The notes under the pieces: generated by a model | Seen by the model: the letters and a program-made list of their open reading frames with translations, nothing else | What the model was told of the DNA's origin: nothing | Databases searched by the model: none | Program-made: the position numbers and the translations under genes | Part shown: positions 44,130-53,376 of the stretch, in pieces | Layout of the letters: each line of letters starts with the position of its first letter | Numbering within the stretch: position 1 is the first letter of the stretch | Assembly: GCA_016712595.1 (NCBI GenBank) | Contig: JADJQT010000001.1 | Location: forward strand, 1-64,000 | Length of the DNA: 64,000 bases | Source of the DNA: Rhodospirillales bacterium | GTDB taxonomy: Bacteria; Pseudomonadota; Alphaproteobacteria; Rhodospirillales; Defluviicoccaceae | Reading direction: 5' to 3'

Positions 44130-45191
44130 ATGCTCGACAACCTGGCGGATCATCCGTTCGCCGTCATGATTTGCGGCCACGGCAGCCGCTCCAACGCCGC
44201 CGTCGATGAATTCCATACGCTGGCACAACACCTGCGGCAACGTATGCCGGCCTGCGATGTCGAAAGTGGCTTTCTCGAATTTGCCCGGCCGGTGATCCGC
44301 GACGGCTTGGAGGCCCTCAAGGCTCGGGGGGCCAAACGCATCGTCTGCCTGCCCGGCATGCTCTTCGCCGCCGGTCACGTCAAGAACGACCTGCCAGCGG
44401 AGATCAACGCGTTCGCCGCGGAAAATCCGCAGATCAGCCTGACCTTCGGGCGCGAACTTGCGATCGAAACCAAGCTTCTGCGCGCATCGGCCGCCCGCAT
44501 CGCGGCCGCCGAAGCCGCGTGCGAACGCCAGATCCCGCGCAAGGACACGCTGCTGATGGTCGTCGGCCGGGGGACGAACGATCCCGACGCCAACTCCAAC
44601 GTTTCCAAGGTCGCCCGGATGCTGTGGGAGGGCATGGGTTTCGGCTGGACTGAGGTTTGCTATTCCGGCGTTGCCTATCCGCTGGTCGACGAGGGCCTGC
44701 GCCACGCGGTCAAGCTCGGCTACCGGCGGATCATCGTCTTTCCCTATTTCCTGTTCACCGGCATTCTCGTCGATCGCATCTACACGCATGCCGATGCCTG
44801 CCAGGAGACGCATCCGCAGATCGAGATCGTCAAGGCGGAGTATCTCAACGATCACCCGCTGGTCATCGATACGTTCGTCGAGCGGCTGGACGAGGCCCTC
44901 AACGGCGCCAATCAGATGAACTGCCTGCTGTGCAAGTACCGCGAGCAGGTCCTCGGCTACGAGAAAGACCAGGGCGCGCCGCAGATGGGACACCATTTCC
45001 ACGTCGTCGGCATTGGCACCGACGCCGATCATGGCCACCATCATCATGATCACGGACCAGGACACGACGCGCACCATCATGGTCATGGTCATGGTCATGG
45101 TCATGGTCATGACCACGCCCACAGCCACACGCACGCGAACCATTCCCGAGACCATCTCGACGACGACAAGGTCAGTCCCGTGAAAGGCTGA
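44130..45191 (+). CDS. cbiX: Sirohydrochlorin cobaltochelatase CbiX with His-rich C-terminus
   Basis: 353 residues from ATG 44130 (AAGGGA upstream); a GTG at 44088 is the alternative. Two chelatase halves: the first starts FAVMICGHGSRS with the metal-binding His; the second starts LLMVVGRGTNDPDANSNV, where the equivalent His is absent. It inserts Co(II) into sirohydrochlorin, the first committed step of the oxygen-independent cobalamin route. Cysteines MNCLLCKYR near residue 265 recall the Fe-S site of some CbiX proteins. The last 60 residues are extremely His-rich (DHGHHHHDHGPGHDAHHHGH), a likely metal store. First gene of the cob cluster; no cobalamin riboswitch was found upstream. Confidence 0.93.
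   Translation: MLDNLADHPFAVMICGHGSRSNAAVDEFHTLAQHLRQRMPACDVESGFLEFARPVIRDGLEALKARGAKRIVCLPGMLFAAGHVKNDLPAEINAFAAENPQISLTFGRELAIETKLLRASAARIAAAEAACERQIPRKDTLLMVVGRGTNDPDANSNVSKVARMLWEGMGFGWTEVCYSGVAYPLVDEGLRHAVKLGYRRIIVFPYFLFTGILVDRIYTHADACQETHPQIEIVKAEYLNDHPLVIDTFVERLDEALNGANQMNCLLCKYREQVLGYEKDQGAPQMGHHFHVVGIGTDADHGHHHHDHGPGHDAHHHGHGHGHGHGHDHAHSHTHANHSRDHLDDDKVSPVKG
45081..45110 (+). repeat. Hexanucleotide tandem repeat GGTCAT x5 in cbiX
   Basis: Five perfect copies in frame encode alternating Gly-His. Copy number could vary by slippage without shifting the frame. Confidence 0.9.
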
Positions 45192-45230
45192 GCGGTGACG
45201 GGCTGTTCCTTCGGGCGATGACGCTCTGCC

Positions 45231-46796
45231 ATGCCGTCACTGTTCGATGCCTATGTCATGGTCGACTGGAGCGCCGCCGCTGTCCCGGTCGACGGCGCCG
45301 ATAGCGTCTGGATCGCCGCGTCGGAGCGTAGGGATGGCGCGCTCGTCGCGCCGCGGCTCGTCAATCCTCCGACGCGCGCGGCGGCGATGGCATTTCTCGC
45401 CGACCTGCTCAGCGATCTGATCGCTCGTGATCAGATCGCCCTCGTCGGCTTCGACTTCGCGTTCGGCTATCCCGCCGGCTTTGCCGAGCGTCTGAGCGGT
45501 CCCGGCGCCGATTGGCGCAGCGTCTGGAAAGACCTCGCGTTCCGCCTGCGCGATGACGAGGACAATGCCAACGACCGCTTTGCCGTAGCCGCCGCCCTGA
45601 ACGAGCGGCTCTCCGGCGGCCCGTTTCCGTTCTGGGGCTGCCCACCTTCAGCCGCAGGTCCGATGCTGACGACGACCAAGCCCGCCGGCTTCTGTGAAGG
45701 CCTCGCGGAATTGCGGCATTGCGACCGGGCGGCGGGCGGACCTCACCCGGTGTGGAAGCTGGCATATCCGGGCAGCGTCGGCAGCCAGTCGTTGCTCGGT
45801 ATCGCCCGCCTGTTCGCGTTGCGCCATCACCCCTGGCTTGAGGCCGTGGCGCGCATCTGGCCGTTCGAGACCGGATTGCGTCGATTGGAACGGCCGTCGG
45901 CGGAGGGATGGCGAGTGCTGTTCGCTGAGATCTATCCCTCTATCTTCGATTCCTCGCGGGTTGAGCACGCGATCAAGGATGCCCGCCAGGTCCTGGCGGT
46001 GATCACGGAGCTCGCCGGCCTCGACGACGCGGGACGGCTTTCCGCTTTGTTCGGCGGCCCTTCGAGCCTGACCCAGGAGCAGCGGCGGATGATCGAGCGC
46101 GAAGAGGCGTGGATTCTCGGCATCGAAACGTCGGCGCGCGCCAAACGCGTCGCCACCGTAGCGAAATCGGCCTACAGCTACATTCGCGATCCGCAGGAAA
46201 TCTATCGGCGCTCGTTCGCGACGGTCCGCGCCGAAATCGACGTATCGGACATGCCGGCTGACCTCGAGGGGCTAGCGGTCCGGCTGGTCCACGCCGCGGG
46301 CGATCCCGCCATCGCCCGCGACCTCGCCTGGAGCGATGGCGCGGGGGCGACCGGCCGTGCGGCGCTTGCCAAAGGGGCGACGATCCTCGTCGATGCGCAG
46401 ATGCTGGCCGCCGGGATCATCCGCGCCCGGCTGCCGGCGAACAACGCGGTGGTCTGCATGCTCGGCGAGCCAGGCCTTGCCGAAGACGCGCTCGCCATCG
46501 GCAACACCCGTTCGGCTGCCGCCGTCGATCGCTGGGCACACCGCTGGGGTGGCGCCGTCATCACCATCGGGAACGCGCCGACAGCCCTGTTCCGCCTGCT
46601 CGAACACCTCGACGCAGGCGCTCCGCGGCCGGCACTGATCCTTGGATTTCCCGTCGGTTTCATCGGCGCGGCGGAATCGAAGGACGCCCTCATCGCCCAT
46701 CCGGCGGGCGTGCCGTTCGTTGCCCTGCGCGGCCGGCGTGGCGGGAGCGCCTATGCCGCCGCCGCGATCAACGCCTTGGCAAGCGAGGCGGAATGA
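45231..46796 (+). CDS. Fusion of an RNase H-fold (DUF429-like) domain with precorrin-8X methylmutase CbiC/CobH
   Basis: 521 residues, more than twice a normal CbiC. Residues 310-521 are the methylmutase: YIRDPQEIYRRSFATVRAEI, the catalytic His in VRLVHAAGDP, TILVDAQMLAAGI, GNAPTALFRLLE, LILGFPVGFIGAAESK. It moves the C11 methyl to C12, giving (cobalt-)hydrogenobyrinate. Residues 1-305 look like an RNase H-type fold of the DUF429 kind (VDWSAA, VGFDFAFGYP, FAEIYPSIF). Its role is unknown, and the assignment rests on three short motifs. No internal stop or frameshift. The ATGA overlap with cobL shows coupling. Confidence 0.85.
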   Translation: MPSLFDAYVMVDWSAAAVPVDGADSVWIAASERRDGALVAPRLVNPPTRAAAMAFLADLLSDLIARDQIALVGFDFAFGYPAGFAERLSGPGADWRSVWKDLAFRLRDDEDNANDRFAVAAALNERLSGGPFPFWGCPPSAAGPMLTTTKPAGFCEGLAELRHCDRAAGGPHPVWKLAYPGSVGSQSLLGIARLFALRHHPWLEAVARIWPFETGLRRLERPSAEGWRVLFAEIYPSIFDSSRVEHAIKDARQVLAVITELAGLDDAGRLSALFGGPSSLTQEQRRMIEREEAWILGIETSARAKRVATVAKSAYSYIRDPQEIYRRSFATVRAEIDVSDMPADLEGLAVRLVHAAGDPAIARDLAWSDGAGATGRAALAKGATILVDAQMLAAGIIRARLPANNAVVCMLGEPGLAEDALAIGNTRSAAAVDRWAHRWGGAVITIGNAPTALFRLLEHLDAGAPRPALILGFPVGFIGAAESKDALIAHPAGVPFVALRGRRGGSAYAAAAINALASEAE

Positions 46797-48025
46797 ATCC
46801 GTGGCTCACCGTCGTTGGCATCGGCGACGACGGCCTCGCCGGCCTCAATGCGTCGACGCAAGCGCTCATCGCGACCGCGGAATTGCTGGTCGGCGGCGAT
46901 CGCCACCAGGCGATGGTGCCGACGACCGCCGCTGAGCGACTTACCTGGACCGGCGGCGTGCACCGCGCCGCCGAGACGATCGCGGCATGGCGCGGGCGGC
47001 GGGTCGTCGTTCTCGCCACCGGCGATCCGATGTGGTTCGGCGGCGGCGCCAATCTCGCCCGCATTTTCGCCGCCGACGAGATGACGGTCATTCCGCAACC
47101 GGGCGCCTACAGCCTCGCCGCCGCGCGCATGCTCTGGCCGCTCGCCGACTGCGTCTGCGCGACCGTTCATGGACGGCCGATCGCTTCACTGAACCTGCTC
47201 CTGCAACCCGGGACCCGCCTGCTCGCCCTCAGCCGGGACGGTGAGACACCGGCGCTCGTCGCCGATCTGCTCACTCGGCGAGGATTCGGGCCGAGCGTCG
47301 TTACCGTGCTCGAACACCTCGGCGGTGCATGCGAAAGACGCTTCGAGGGCATCGCCGAGACCTGGGCGCATCCGCGCGCCGCCGATCTGAATACTCTCGC
47401 GATCGAGTGCCGGACGGGACCGCGGCCGCTCATCCTGCCGTCCGTGCCGGGGCTGCCGGACAATTACTTCGAGAATGACGGCCAGCTCACCAAGCGCGAG
47501 GTACGGGCGGCGAGCATCGCCGCGCTTGCACCGCTGCCGGGTCAGACCCTCTGGGACGTCGGTGCCGGCTGCGGGTCCATCGCGATCGAATGGCTGCGCG
47601 CCGTGCCATCGTACCGCGTCGCCGAGGGGAACGCGGCCCGCGCGATCGCCATTGAGCGCGACGCCGCCCGTTGCGCAATCATCGCCCGCAATGCCGCCTC
47701 GCTTGGAGTTCCTCATCTCGAAATTATTCACGGCGAAGCGCCCGGCGTGCTTTCAAATGCGCCACCGCCCGATGCGATCTTTCTCGGCGGCGGGACGACC
47801 GGAGCCGGCCTCCTCGATCGCTGCTGGGATGTCCTGGCGCCTGGTGGGCGCCTCGTCGCCAATGTCGTCACCGTCGACGCGCTCGCGGTGCTCATCACGT
47901 TTCACGCCCGGCACGGCGGCGACCTTACCCGACTTTCCATCGCGCGCGCTGAACCGGTCGGCCGGCTGACAGCGATGCGCGCGCTGATGGAGGTTACGCA
48001 ATATCAGGGAACGAAACCGTTATGA
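46793..48025 (+). CDS. cobL: Precorrin-6Y C5,15-methyltransferase/decarboxylase CobL (CbiE-CbiT)
   Basis: 410 residues. N-terminal CbiE-type methylase (1-205; LTVVGIGDDGLAGLNAS, VLATGDPMWFGGGANLAR, IPQPGAYSLAAARM) and C-terminal CbiT-type methylase/decarboxylase (220-410; LTKREVRAASIAAL, LWDVGAGCGSIAIEWL, AIFLGGGTTGAGLLDRCWD). It methylates C5 and C15 and removes the acetate carboxyl at C12. Overlaps both neighbours by ATGA (46793 and 48022), so it is part of a tightly coupled operon. Confidence 0.96.
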   Translation: MNPWLTVVGIGDDGLAGLNASTQALIATAELLVGGDRHQAMVPTTAAERLTWTGGVHRAAETIAAWRGRRVVVLATGDPMWFGGGANLARIFAADEMTVIPQPGAYSLAAARMLWPLADCVCATVHGRPIASLNLLLQPGTRLLALSRDGETPALVADLLTRRGFGPSVVTVLEHLGGACERRFEGIAETWAHPRAADLNTLAIECRTGPRPLILPSVPGLPDNYFENDGQLTKREVRAASIAALAPLPGQTLWDVGAGCGSIAIEWLRAVPSYRVAEGNAARAIAIERDAARCAIIARNAASLGVPHLEIIHGEAPGVLSNAPPPDAIFLGGGTTGAGLLDRCWDVLAPGGRLVANVVTVDALAVLITFHARHGGDLTRLSIARAEPVGRLTAMRALMEVTQYQGTKPL

Positions 48026-50619
48026 GTGGAACCTTGTATGGCCTCGGCATCGGACCGGGCGATCCGGATCTGATCACCGTCAAGGCGCGCGAAATCCTCG
48101 CCCGCGCGGCGGTGATCGCCTACCCGGCGCCGGAGGGGGGCGAGAGCCTCGTCCGGCGGATCGCCGCGCCGAACGTGCCGGACGGGCGGATCGAGGTCGT
48201 CATCGAAACGCCGATGGCGATCGAACGCTTCCCGGCACAGGAGGTCTACGACCGCTACGCCGCCATCTTGTCGCAACACCTGCAGGACGGCAGCGACGTC
48301 GCCATGCTGTGCGAGGGAGATCCGTTCTTTTACGGCTCATTCATGTACCTCTATGAACGCCTGTCGACCCGTCATCCGACCGTCGTCGTTCCTGGCGTTT
48401 CTTCGCTGGGCGCGGTCGCCGCCGCCGCCGGCACGCCGCTCGTCTCGCGCAACGAGGTGTTCACCGTCCTGCCGGCGCCACTGCCCGAGGCCGAGATCGA
48501 AACCGCCATCGTTCGCGCCGACGCCATAGCGATTTTAAAGGTGGGGCGACATCTGGCGAAGGTGCGCCGTGTCCTCCGCCGGCTGGGGCTGGAGGAGCAC
48601 GCCGCGTACGTCGAGCGGGCGACGATGCACAATGAGCGAATCACGCCGTTGGCGGACCTCGCCGACGACGCGTCCGCTCCCTACTTCGCCACAATCCTCG
48701 TCCGCCGGACACGGGCGGCGGCCGCGCTTACCCCGTCGGAGCTGCCGAACGGTGTGGCGCTCGTCGCCCTTGACGCCGGCGGCCTGGCGCTGGCGCGCCG
48801 GCTGCAGCCGCGACTGCCATCGAGCCGGGTCCATGGCCTGGCCGGTCGGGCGGACGGTGCCGATGAGCTGTTTTCCCACGTCTCCGCCCATCTGCACGCC
48901 CTGTTCCTCGCCGGAACACCGATCGTCGGCATCTGCGCCGCGGGCATCCTTGTCCGTGCGCTGGCCCCGTTGCTCGCCAACAAGCACCGCGAGCCGCCCG
49001 TCCTCGCCGTCGCTCAGGACGGCAGCACCGCGGTGCCGCTTCTCGGTGGTCACCACGGCGCCAACCGGCTGGCGCGCGCCATTGCTGCGACGCTGGGCGG
49101 CACGGCAGCGGTGACCACCGCCGGTGACACCCGCCTCGGCTTCGGTCTTGACGAACCGCCGCAGGGATGGCGGGTGGCCAATCCCGAGGCGGCGAAGTCG
49201 GTCACCGCGGCGATGCTCGGCGGAGTGCCGGTTACTCTGCGGATCGAAGCCGGTGAGGCGGACTGGCTCTCGGCAGCCGGCATCCAGTTCGCCCCCGAGG
49301 CGCAGCACGCGATCATCGTCACCGATCGCCTGCCGCGACAGGACGACGAGACGCAGGCGGCGTCGCCTCTCGTTCTGCATCCGCCGGTGCTCGCCATCGG
49401 CGTCGGTTGCGAGCGCGGAGCGGAGCCAGGCGAGCTCATCGCTCTTGTCCGCGAGACGCTTGCCGCCAACGGCCTTGCCGAAGGGGCGGTGGCCTGCGTC
49501 GCCTCGATTGCCGTCAAAGCCGACGAGCAAGCCGTGCACGCAGTCGCCGACGTCCTTGGCGTTCCAGCCCGGTTCTTTTCGGTTGCCGATCTGGAAGCCG
49601 AAGCGCCGCGGTTGGCAAACCCGTCCGATGTCGTCTTCCGAGAGGTCGGCTGCCACGGCGTCTGCGAGGGGGCAGCACTTGCTGCCGTGGGTGCCCGGGG
49701 AAGCCTCGTCGTCGCCAAGGTACGCGGCGCCCGCACCACCTGCGCGATCGGACGGGCGATCCGAGCGATCGAGCCGCGCGCGATCGGACGGGCGCGCGGC
49801 CGGCTCAGCGTTGTCGGCATCGGACCGGGCTCGTCGGCATGGCGAAGCGCGGAGGTCGCCGAGATCCTGCGCGATGCGAGCGACGTCGTCGGCTACGGTC
49901 TTTATCTCGACCTCATCGCCGACCTCATCGCCGGCAAGGCACAGCATACGACGGCGTTGGCACAGGAGGAGGAGCGCGTCCGTGTCGCCCTTGACCTTGC
50001 CGCCGAGGGACGACACGTGGCGCTCGTCTGTTCCGGCGATGCCGGCATCTATGCGCTCGCCGCCCTGGTGTTCGAACTGCTCGACCGCGAGAACCGCGAT
50101 GAGTGGAATCGGCTCGCGATCGCCGTCGCTCCGGGGATCTCCGCGCTGCAGGCCGCCGCCGCCCGGGCGGGCGCGGTCATCGGCCACGATTTCTGCGCTG
50201 TCTCGCTCTCCGACCTCCTGACGCCATGGGAGCAGATCGAGCGACGACTTCAAGCGGCGGCGGCAGGCGATTTCGTCGTCGCCCTCTATAACCCCGTCTC
50301 GCAGCGGCGGCGCACGCAACTGCCCCAGGCGAAGGAGATCTTCTTGCGTCATCGCCCGGGAACGACACCGGTCGTACTCGCCCGCAACCTCGGGCGCGAC
50401 GCAGAGACGATCCGCGTCGTTCCGCTCGCTGATCTGAACGCCGATCTCGTCGATATGCTGACCCTGGTGCTCGTCGGCGCCAGCACGACGCGGGTGATCG
50501 AACGCGGCCAGCACCGCTTCGTCTATACCCCGCGCGGCTACGCCGCAAAGCACGCCGGACGCACCGCCGACGGCATTCCCACTTTTTCAGATCAAGGCAA
50601 GGAGCAGGCTGCCGAATGA
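48022..50619 (+). CDS. Triple fusion CobI - CbiG - CobJ
   Basis: 865 residues. Residues 1-235 are precorrin-2 C20-methyltransferase (LYGLGIGPGDPDLITVKARE, CEGDPFFYGSFMYL). Residues 236-590 are CbiG, cobalt-precorrin-5A hydrolase (IVGICAAGILVRALAPLL, LLGGHHGANRLARAIA, LAIGVGCERGAEPGELIALV, ECHGVCEG-type GCHGVCEGAAL). Residues 595-865 are precorrin-3B C17-methyltransferase CobJ/CbiH (LSVVGIGPGSSAWRSAEVAE, CSGDAGIYALAALVFELL, VALYNPVSQRRRTQLPQA). CbiG opens the lactone formed in ring contraction and is a marker of the anaerobic route. One polypeptide would hold three consecutive or near-consecutive steps. Confidence 0.95.
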   Translation: MSGTLYGLGIGPGDPDLITVKAREILARAAVIAYPAPEGGESLVRRIAAPNVPDGRIEVVIETPMAIERFPAQEVYDRYAAILSQHLQDGSDVAMLCEGDPFFYGSFMYLYERLSTRHPTVVVPGVSSLGAVAAAAGTPLVSRNEVFTVLPAPLPEAEIETAIVRADAIAILKVGRHLAKVRRVLRRLGLEEHAAYVERATMHNERITPLADLADDASAPYFATILVRRTRAAAALTPSELPNGVALVALDAGGLALARRLQPRLPSSRVHGLAGRADGADELFSHVSAHLHALFLAGTPIVGICAAGILVRALAPLLANKHREPPVLAVAQDGSTAVPLLGGHHGANRLARAIAATLGGTAAVTTAGDTRLGFGLDEPPQGWRVANPEAAKSVTAAMLGGVPVTLRIEAGEADWLSAAGIQFAPEAQHAIIVTDRLPRQDDETQAASPLVLHPPVLAIGVGCERGAEPGELIALVRETLAANGLAEGAVACVASIAVKADEQAVHAVADVLGVPARFFSVADLEAEAPRLANPSDVVFREVGCHGVCEGAALAAVGARGSLVVAKVRGARTTCAIGRAIRAIEPRAIGRARGRLSVVGIGPGSSAWRSAEVAEILRDASDVVGYGLYLDLIADLIAGKAQHTTALAQEEERVRVALDLAAEGRHVALVCSGDAGIYALAALVFELLDRENRDEWNRLAIAVAPGISALQAAAARAGAVIGHDFCAVSLSDLLTPWEQIERRLQAAAAGDFVVALYNPVSQRRRTQLPQAKEIFLRHRPGTTPVVLARNLGRDAETIRVVPLADLNADLVDMLTLVLVGASTTRVIERGQHRFVYTPRGYAAKHAGRTADGIPTFSDQGKEQAAE

Positions 50620-51374
50620 CCGTTCATTTCATCGGCGCCGGCCCCGGCGCTCCCGACCTGATCACCGTGCGCGGGCTGAACCTCATTCGCCGCTGCCCGC
50701 TTTGCCTTTACGCCGGCTCGCTGGTTCCGCGCGAGGTCATCGCCGAAGCACCGGACAGCGCGCGGATCATCGATACCGCGCCTCTCCATCTCGATGAGAT
50801 CATCGCCGAAATGCGGGCGGCGGATGCCAGCGGGCAGGACGTCGCCCGGGTGCATTCGGGCGATCCCTCGATCTACGGAGCCATCGGCGAACAGATGCGC
50901 CGGCTCGACGCGCTCGGCATCGCCTACGACATCACCCCGGGCGTACCGTCGTTCGCCGCCGCGGCGGCTGCGCTTAAGTGCGAGCTGACCTTGCCCGGCA
51001 TCTCTCAGACGATCGTGCTCACCCGCACGGCAACCCGCTCATCACCGATGCCGGCGGGCGAAGACCTTCCGGCCTTAGCTGCCAGCGGCGCGACCCTAGC
51101 CATCCACCTCTCGGTCACCAACCTTGCAAAAGTCATCCGCGATCTCGTCCCGCATTACGGGGACGACTGTCCGGTCGTCGTCGCCTATCGGGTGGGCTGG
51201 CCAGACGAGGCGTTCCTGCGCGGCACTCTCGCCACGATCCGCGCCCAGGTGAAGGCGGCAGGGTTCACCCGAACAGCGCTTATCCTCGTCGGCCGCGTCT
51301 TCGCGGCGTCGGACTTTTCCAACAGCAGGCTCTACGCCGCGGATCACCATCACGTCCTGCGCCCACGGCTGTAG
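50616..51374 (+). CDS. cobM: Precorrin-4 C11-methyltransferase CobM/CbiF
   Basis: 252 residues, start overlapping the preceding stop (ATGA). Typical blocks: VHFIGAGPGAPDLITVRGLN, CLYAGSLVPREVI, RVHSGDPSIYGAIGEQMRRL, GVPSFAAAAAALKCELTLPG, IVLTRTATRSSPMP. It adds the C11 methyl using S-adenosylmethionine. Last gene of the plus-strand half of the cluster; convergent with cobK. Confidence 0.96.
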   Translation: MTVHFIGAGPGAPDLITVRGLNLIRRCPLCLYAGSLVPREVIAEAPDSARIIDTAPLHLDEIIAEMRAADASGQDVARVHSGDPSIYGAIGEQMRRLDALGIAYDITPGVPSFAAAAAALKCELTLPGISQTIVLTRTATRSSPMPAGEDLPALAASGATLAIHLSVTNLAKVIRDLVPHYGDDCPVVVAYRVGWPDEAFLRGTLATIRAQVKAAGFTRTALILVGRVFAASDFSNSRLYAADHHHVLRPRL

Positions 51375-51390
51375 CGGCGCGGATCAGGCG

Positions 51391-52143
51391 CTACGGGCGA
51401 GCCATGCCAGCCAGCCACGTCAGCGCGCCGCCCACATCGCCCACCGATTCGCCCCATGGGGGTAAAGGGCGCCGAACCATCAGCACCGGCAGTCCAAGCT
51501 CGCGCGCAGCAGCAAGCTTGGCGTCAGTCGTTCCGCCCGAGTTCTTGGCGATGACCAGGTCGATGCGGTGGCCGGCCAGAAGATCACGCTCGCCCGCGAA
51601 CGTAAATGGCGGGCGGGCGATGATCGTCTCGTATGCAGCGAGCGGGAGCGCGCCCACGGACGGCTGGAACAGGCGGACGAGAAACCAGACCCCAGGGGCG
51701 CCAGCAAAGTCTCCGATACCGCCGGAGCCAACGGCAAGAAAGACACGGCGACCCAGGCTCGGCGCCAGCAACGCCGCCTCGCCGAGGCTTGCCGCCGAGA
51801 CCCAGCGATCGCCCGGCCGCGGCTGCCATTCCGGGCGGATCAACATCAGCCGCGGAACGCCCGCTCGCGCGCAGGCATCGGCCGCATTCGCCGAAATCGT
51901 CGCGGCGAACGGGTGCGTCGCGTCGATCACGCGTTCGATACGCTCTTGTGTCAGGTAATGGAGAAGTCCCTCGACGCCGCCGAAGCCGCCGACCCGCACC
52001 CGCCCGGCGAGATCCGGGCGGCGCGCCAGGCGGCCGGCGAGCGACGTCGTCACCTCGAGCCGGCCCGCGAAGGCGGTAAGGGCGCGCTCGGCCAGCGTCG
52101 CCGCTTCGCCGGTGCCGCCGAGTATCAGCACACGCTCAGGCAT
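51391..52143 (-). CDS. cobK: Precorrin-6A/cobalt-precorrin-6A reductase CobK/CbiJ
   Basis: 250 residues from ATG 52143 (a TTG lies one codon earlier). Motifs: VLILGGTGEAATLAERAL (nucleotide-binding), VIDATHPFAATISANAADAC, LIRPEWQPRPGD, VIAKNSGGTTDAKLAAAREL. It reduces the macrocycle at C18-C19 with NAD(P)H. The start lies inside the end of cbiD (8-base overlap), so the two are coupled on the minus strand. Confidence 0.95.
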   Translation of the reverse strand: MPERVLILGGTGEAATLAERALTAFAGRLEVTTSLAGRLARRPDLAGRVRVGGFGGVEGLLHYLTQERIERVIDATHPFAATISANAADACARAGVPRLMLIRPEWQPRPGDRWVSAASLGEAALLAPSLGRRVFLAVGSGGIGDFAGAPGVWFLVRLFQPSVGALPLAAYETIIARPPFTFAGERDLLAGHRIDLVIAKNSGGTTDAKLAAARELGLPVLMVRRPLPPWGESVGDVGGALTWLAGMARP

Positions 52144-53233
52144 CAAAGCCGGCGCGCCCGATCATCTGCCCGGCGCGATCGAAGGCGATGACTTCAAGCG
52201 CGATCGACGCCGGCGCCAGCGTCGCCGCCGCGACCTTGCGCGCGTCGGATGCGATCCGCTCGCCGAGCGCGATACCATCCGCGCGGGCGATTGCCAGCAC
52301 CTGCGCCGCCGATCGCGCCGCGCGGGCCTGGCTCAGTGCTGCCGGCCCGGCGCCAAGATCGGCCAGCGTCGCCGCCAGAGACGTGACGTCGACCTGCGAT
52401 TTCGCCGAATGGACGTAAAGGTGCCCCTGCGCCAGCTTGACAAGCTTGGCGAAGCCACCGGCGATCGTCAGCCGACGAACCGGGTGCGCGCGCAAGTACT
52501 TGAGCGTGCCGCCGATAAAATCGCCCATATCGATCAATGCCGGATCGGCAAGGCGGTAAAGACGCTTGAGCGCCGCCTCCGACGTGCTGCCGGTCGCGGC
52601 GGCAAGATGTTCGAGCCCGGCGGCGCGGGCGACGTCGATCCCGCGGTGAATCGAATGGATCCACGCCGAGCAGGAGAACGGCACGACGATGCCGGTCGTC
52701 CCGAGAACCGACAGGCCACCGACGATGCCGAGCCGGCCGTTCAGCGTCTTCTCCGCGAGCGTGATGCCGGCAGGAACGGCGATGGTCACGACGACATCGC
52801 CCGCGGCTTTGCAGCGCGCGGCGATCTCGGTCACCGCGGAGCGGATCATCGCCCGCGGACCGGGATTGATCGCCGGCTCGCCGGGGGGAATGGGCAGTCC
52901 GGGGAGTGTCACCGTGCCAACCCCCACACCGCCCCGAAACGTAACGCCGCTCCCCACCACACCGGGAACGACGGTCACGATCACCTCGGCGCCGTGGGTC
53001 ACGTCCGGATCATCCCCCGCGTCCTTGATGATCCCGACGGTCGCGGAATCGAGACCGAGTTCGGCACGATGGAGCGGCAAGGTCGCCGTCATTCCGCGGG
53101 GAAGCTGTACCGTCACGGGGTCGGGGAACGCACCGGTCAGGTATGCCTGATAGGCTGCCGCCGCTGCCGCCGTCGCGCACGTCCCCGTCGTCCAGCCTCT
53201 GCGCAAGGCACGCTTTTCCACGTCATCGCTCAT
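52136..53233 (-). CDS. cbiD: Cobalt-precorrin-5B C1-methyltransferase CbiD
   Basis: 365 residues. N-terminal RRGWTTGTCATAAAAAAY is the family signature; further blocks are KDAGDDPDVTHGAEVIVTV, PGEPAINPGPRAMIRSAV, FSCSAWIHSIHRGIDVARAA and GGFAKLVKLAQGHLYVHSAK. It methylates C1 in the anaerobic route, replacing aerobic CobF. First gene of the cbiD-cobK pair, divergent from the TauE/SafE-like gene. Confidence 0.96.
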   Translation of the reverse strand: MSDDVEKRALRRGWTTGTCATAAAAAAYQAYLTGAFPDPVTVQLPRGMTATLPLHRAELGLDSATVGIIKDAGDDPDVTHGAEVIVTVVPGVVGSGVTFRGGVGVGTVTLPGLPIPPGEPAINPGPRAMIRSAVTEIAARCKAAGDVVVTIAVPAGITLAEKTLNGRLGIVGGLSVLGTTGIVVPFSCSAWIHSIHRGIDVARAAGLEHLAAATGSTSEAALKRLYRLADPALIDMGDFIGGTLKYLRAHPVRRLTIAGGFAKLVKLAQGHLYVHSAKSQVDVTSLAATLADLGAGPAALSQARAARSAAQVLAIARADGIALGERIASDARKVAAATLAPASIALEVIAFDRAGQMIGRAGFDA

Positions 53234-53313
53234 GCGCCGATAGTACCCGGGTTCGTCCGGCGACGGATAACCGAACTGTGAGCCGAGAACAAAGACACGC
53301 CTTTGACATTGCC

Positions 53314-53327
53314 GCGATTTGGATCAA
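53314..53327. promoter_or_regulatory. Degenerate FNR/FixK-type box upstream of the TauE-SCO-cobB unit
   Basis: GCGAT-TTGG-ATCAA: the right half matches the FNR/FixK consensus TTGAT-N4-ATCAA exactly and the left half in three of five bases. Its centre is about 56 bases before the tauE-like start, which suits activation. A TTGACA begins at 53303. Confidence 0.35.
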
Positions 53328-53376
53328 GGCTACCGTCGTTCCGGGCGCTCGGCGCTCCTCGTGCGTTTCGTGATTG

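Noticed and set aside
48535..50553. 672-codon minus-strand frame opposite CobI-CbiG-CobJ
   Set aside because: Arg/Asp-rich translation with no recognisable domain; typical antisense openness in GC-rich DNA over a well-supported gene.
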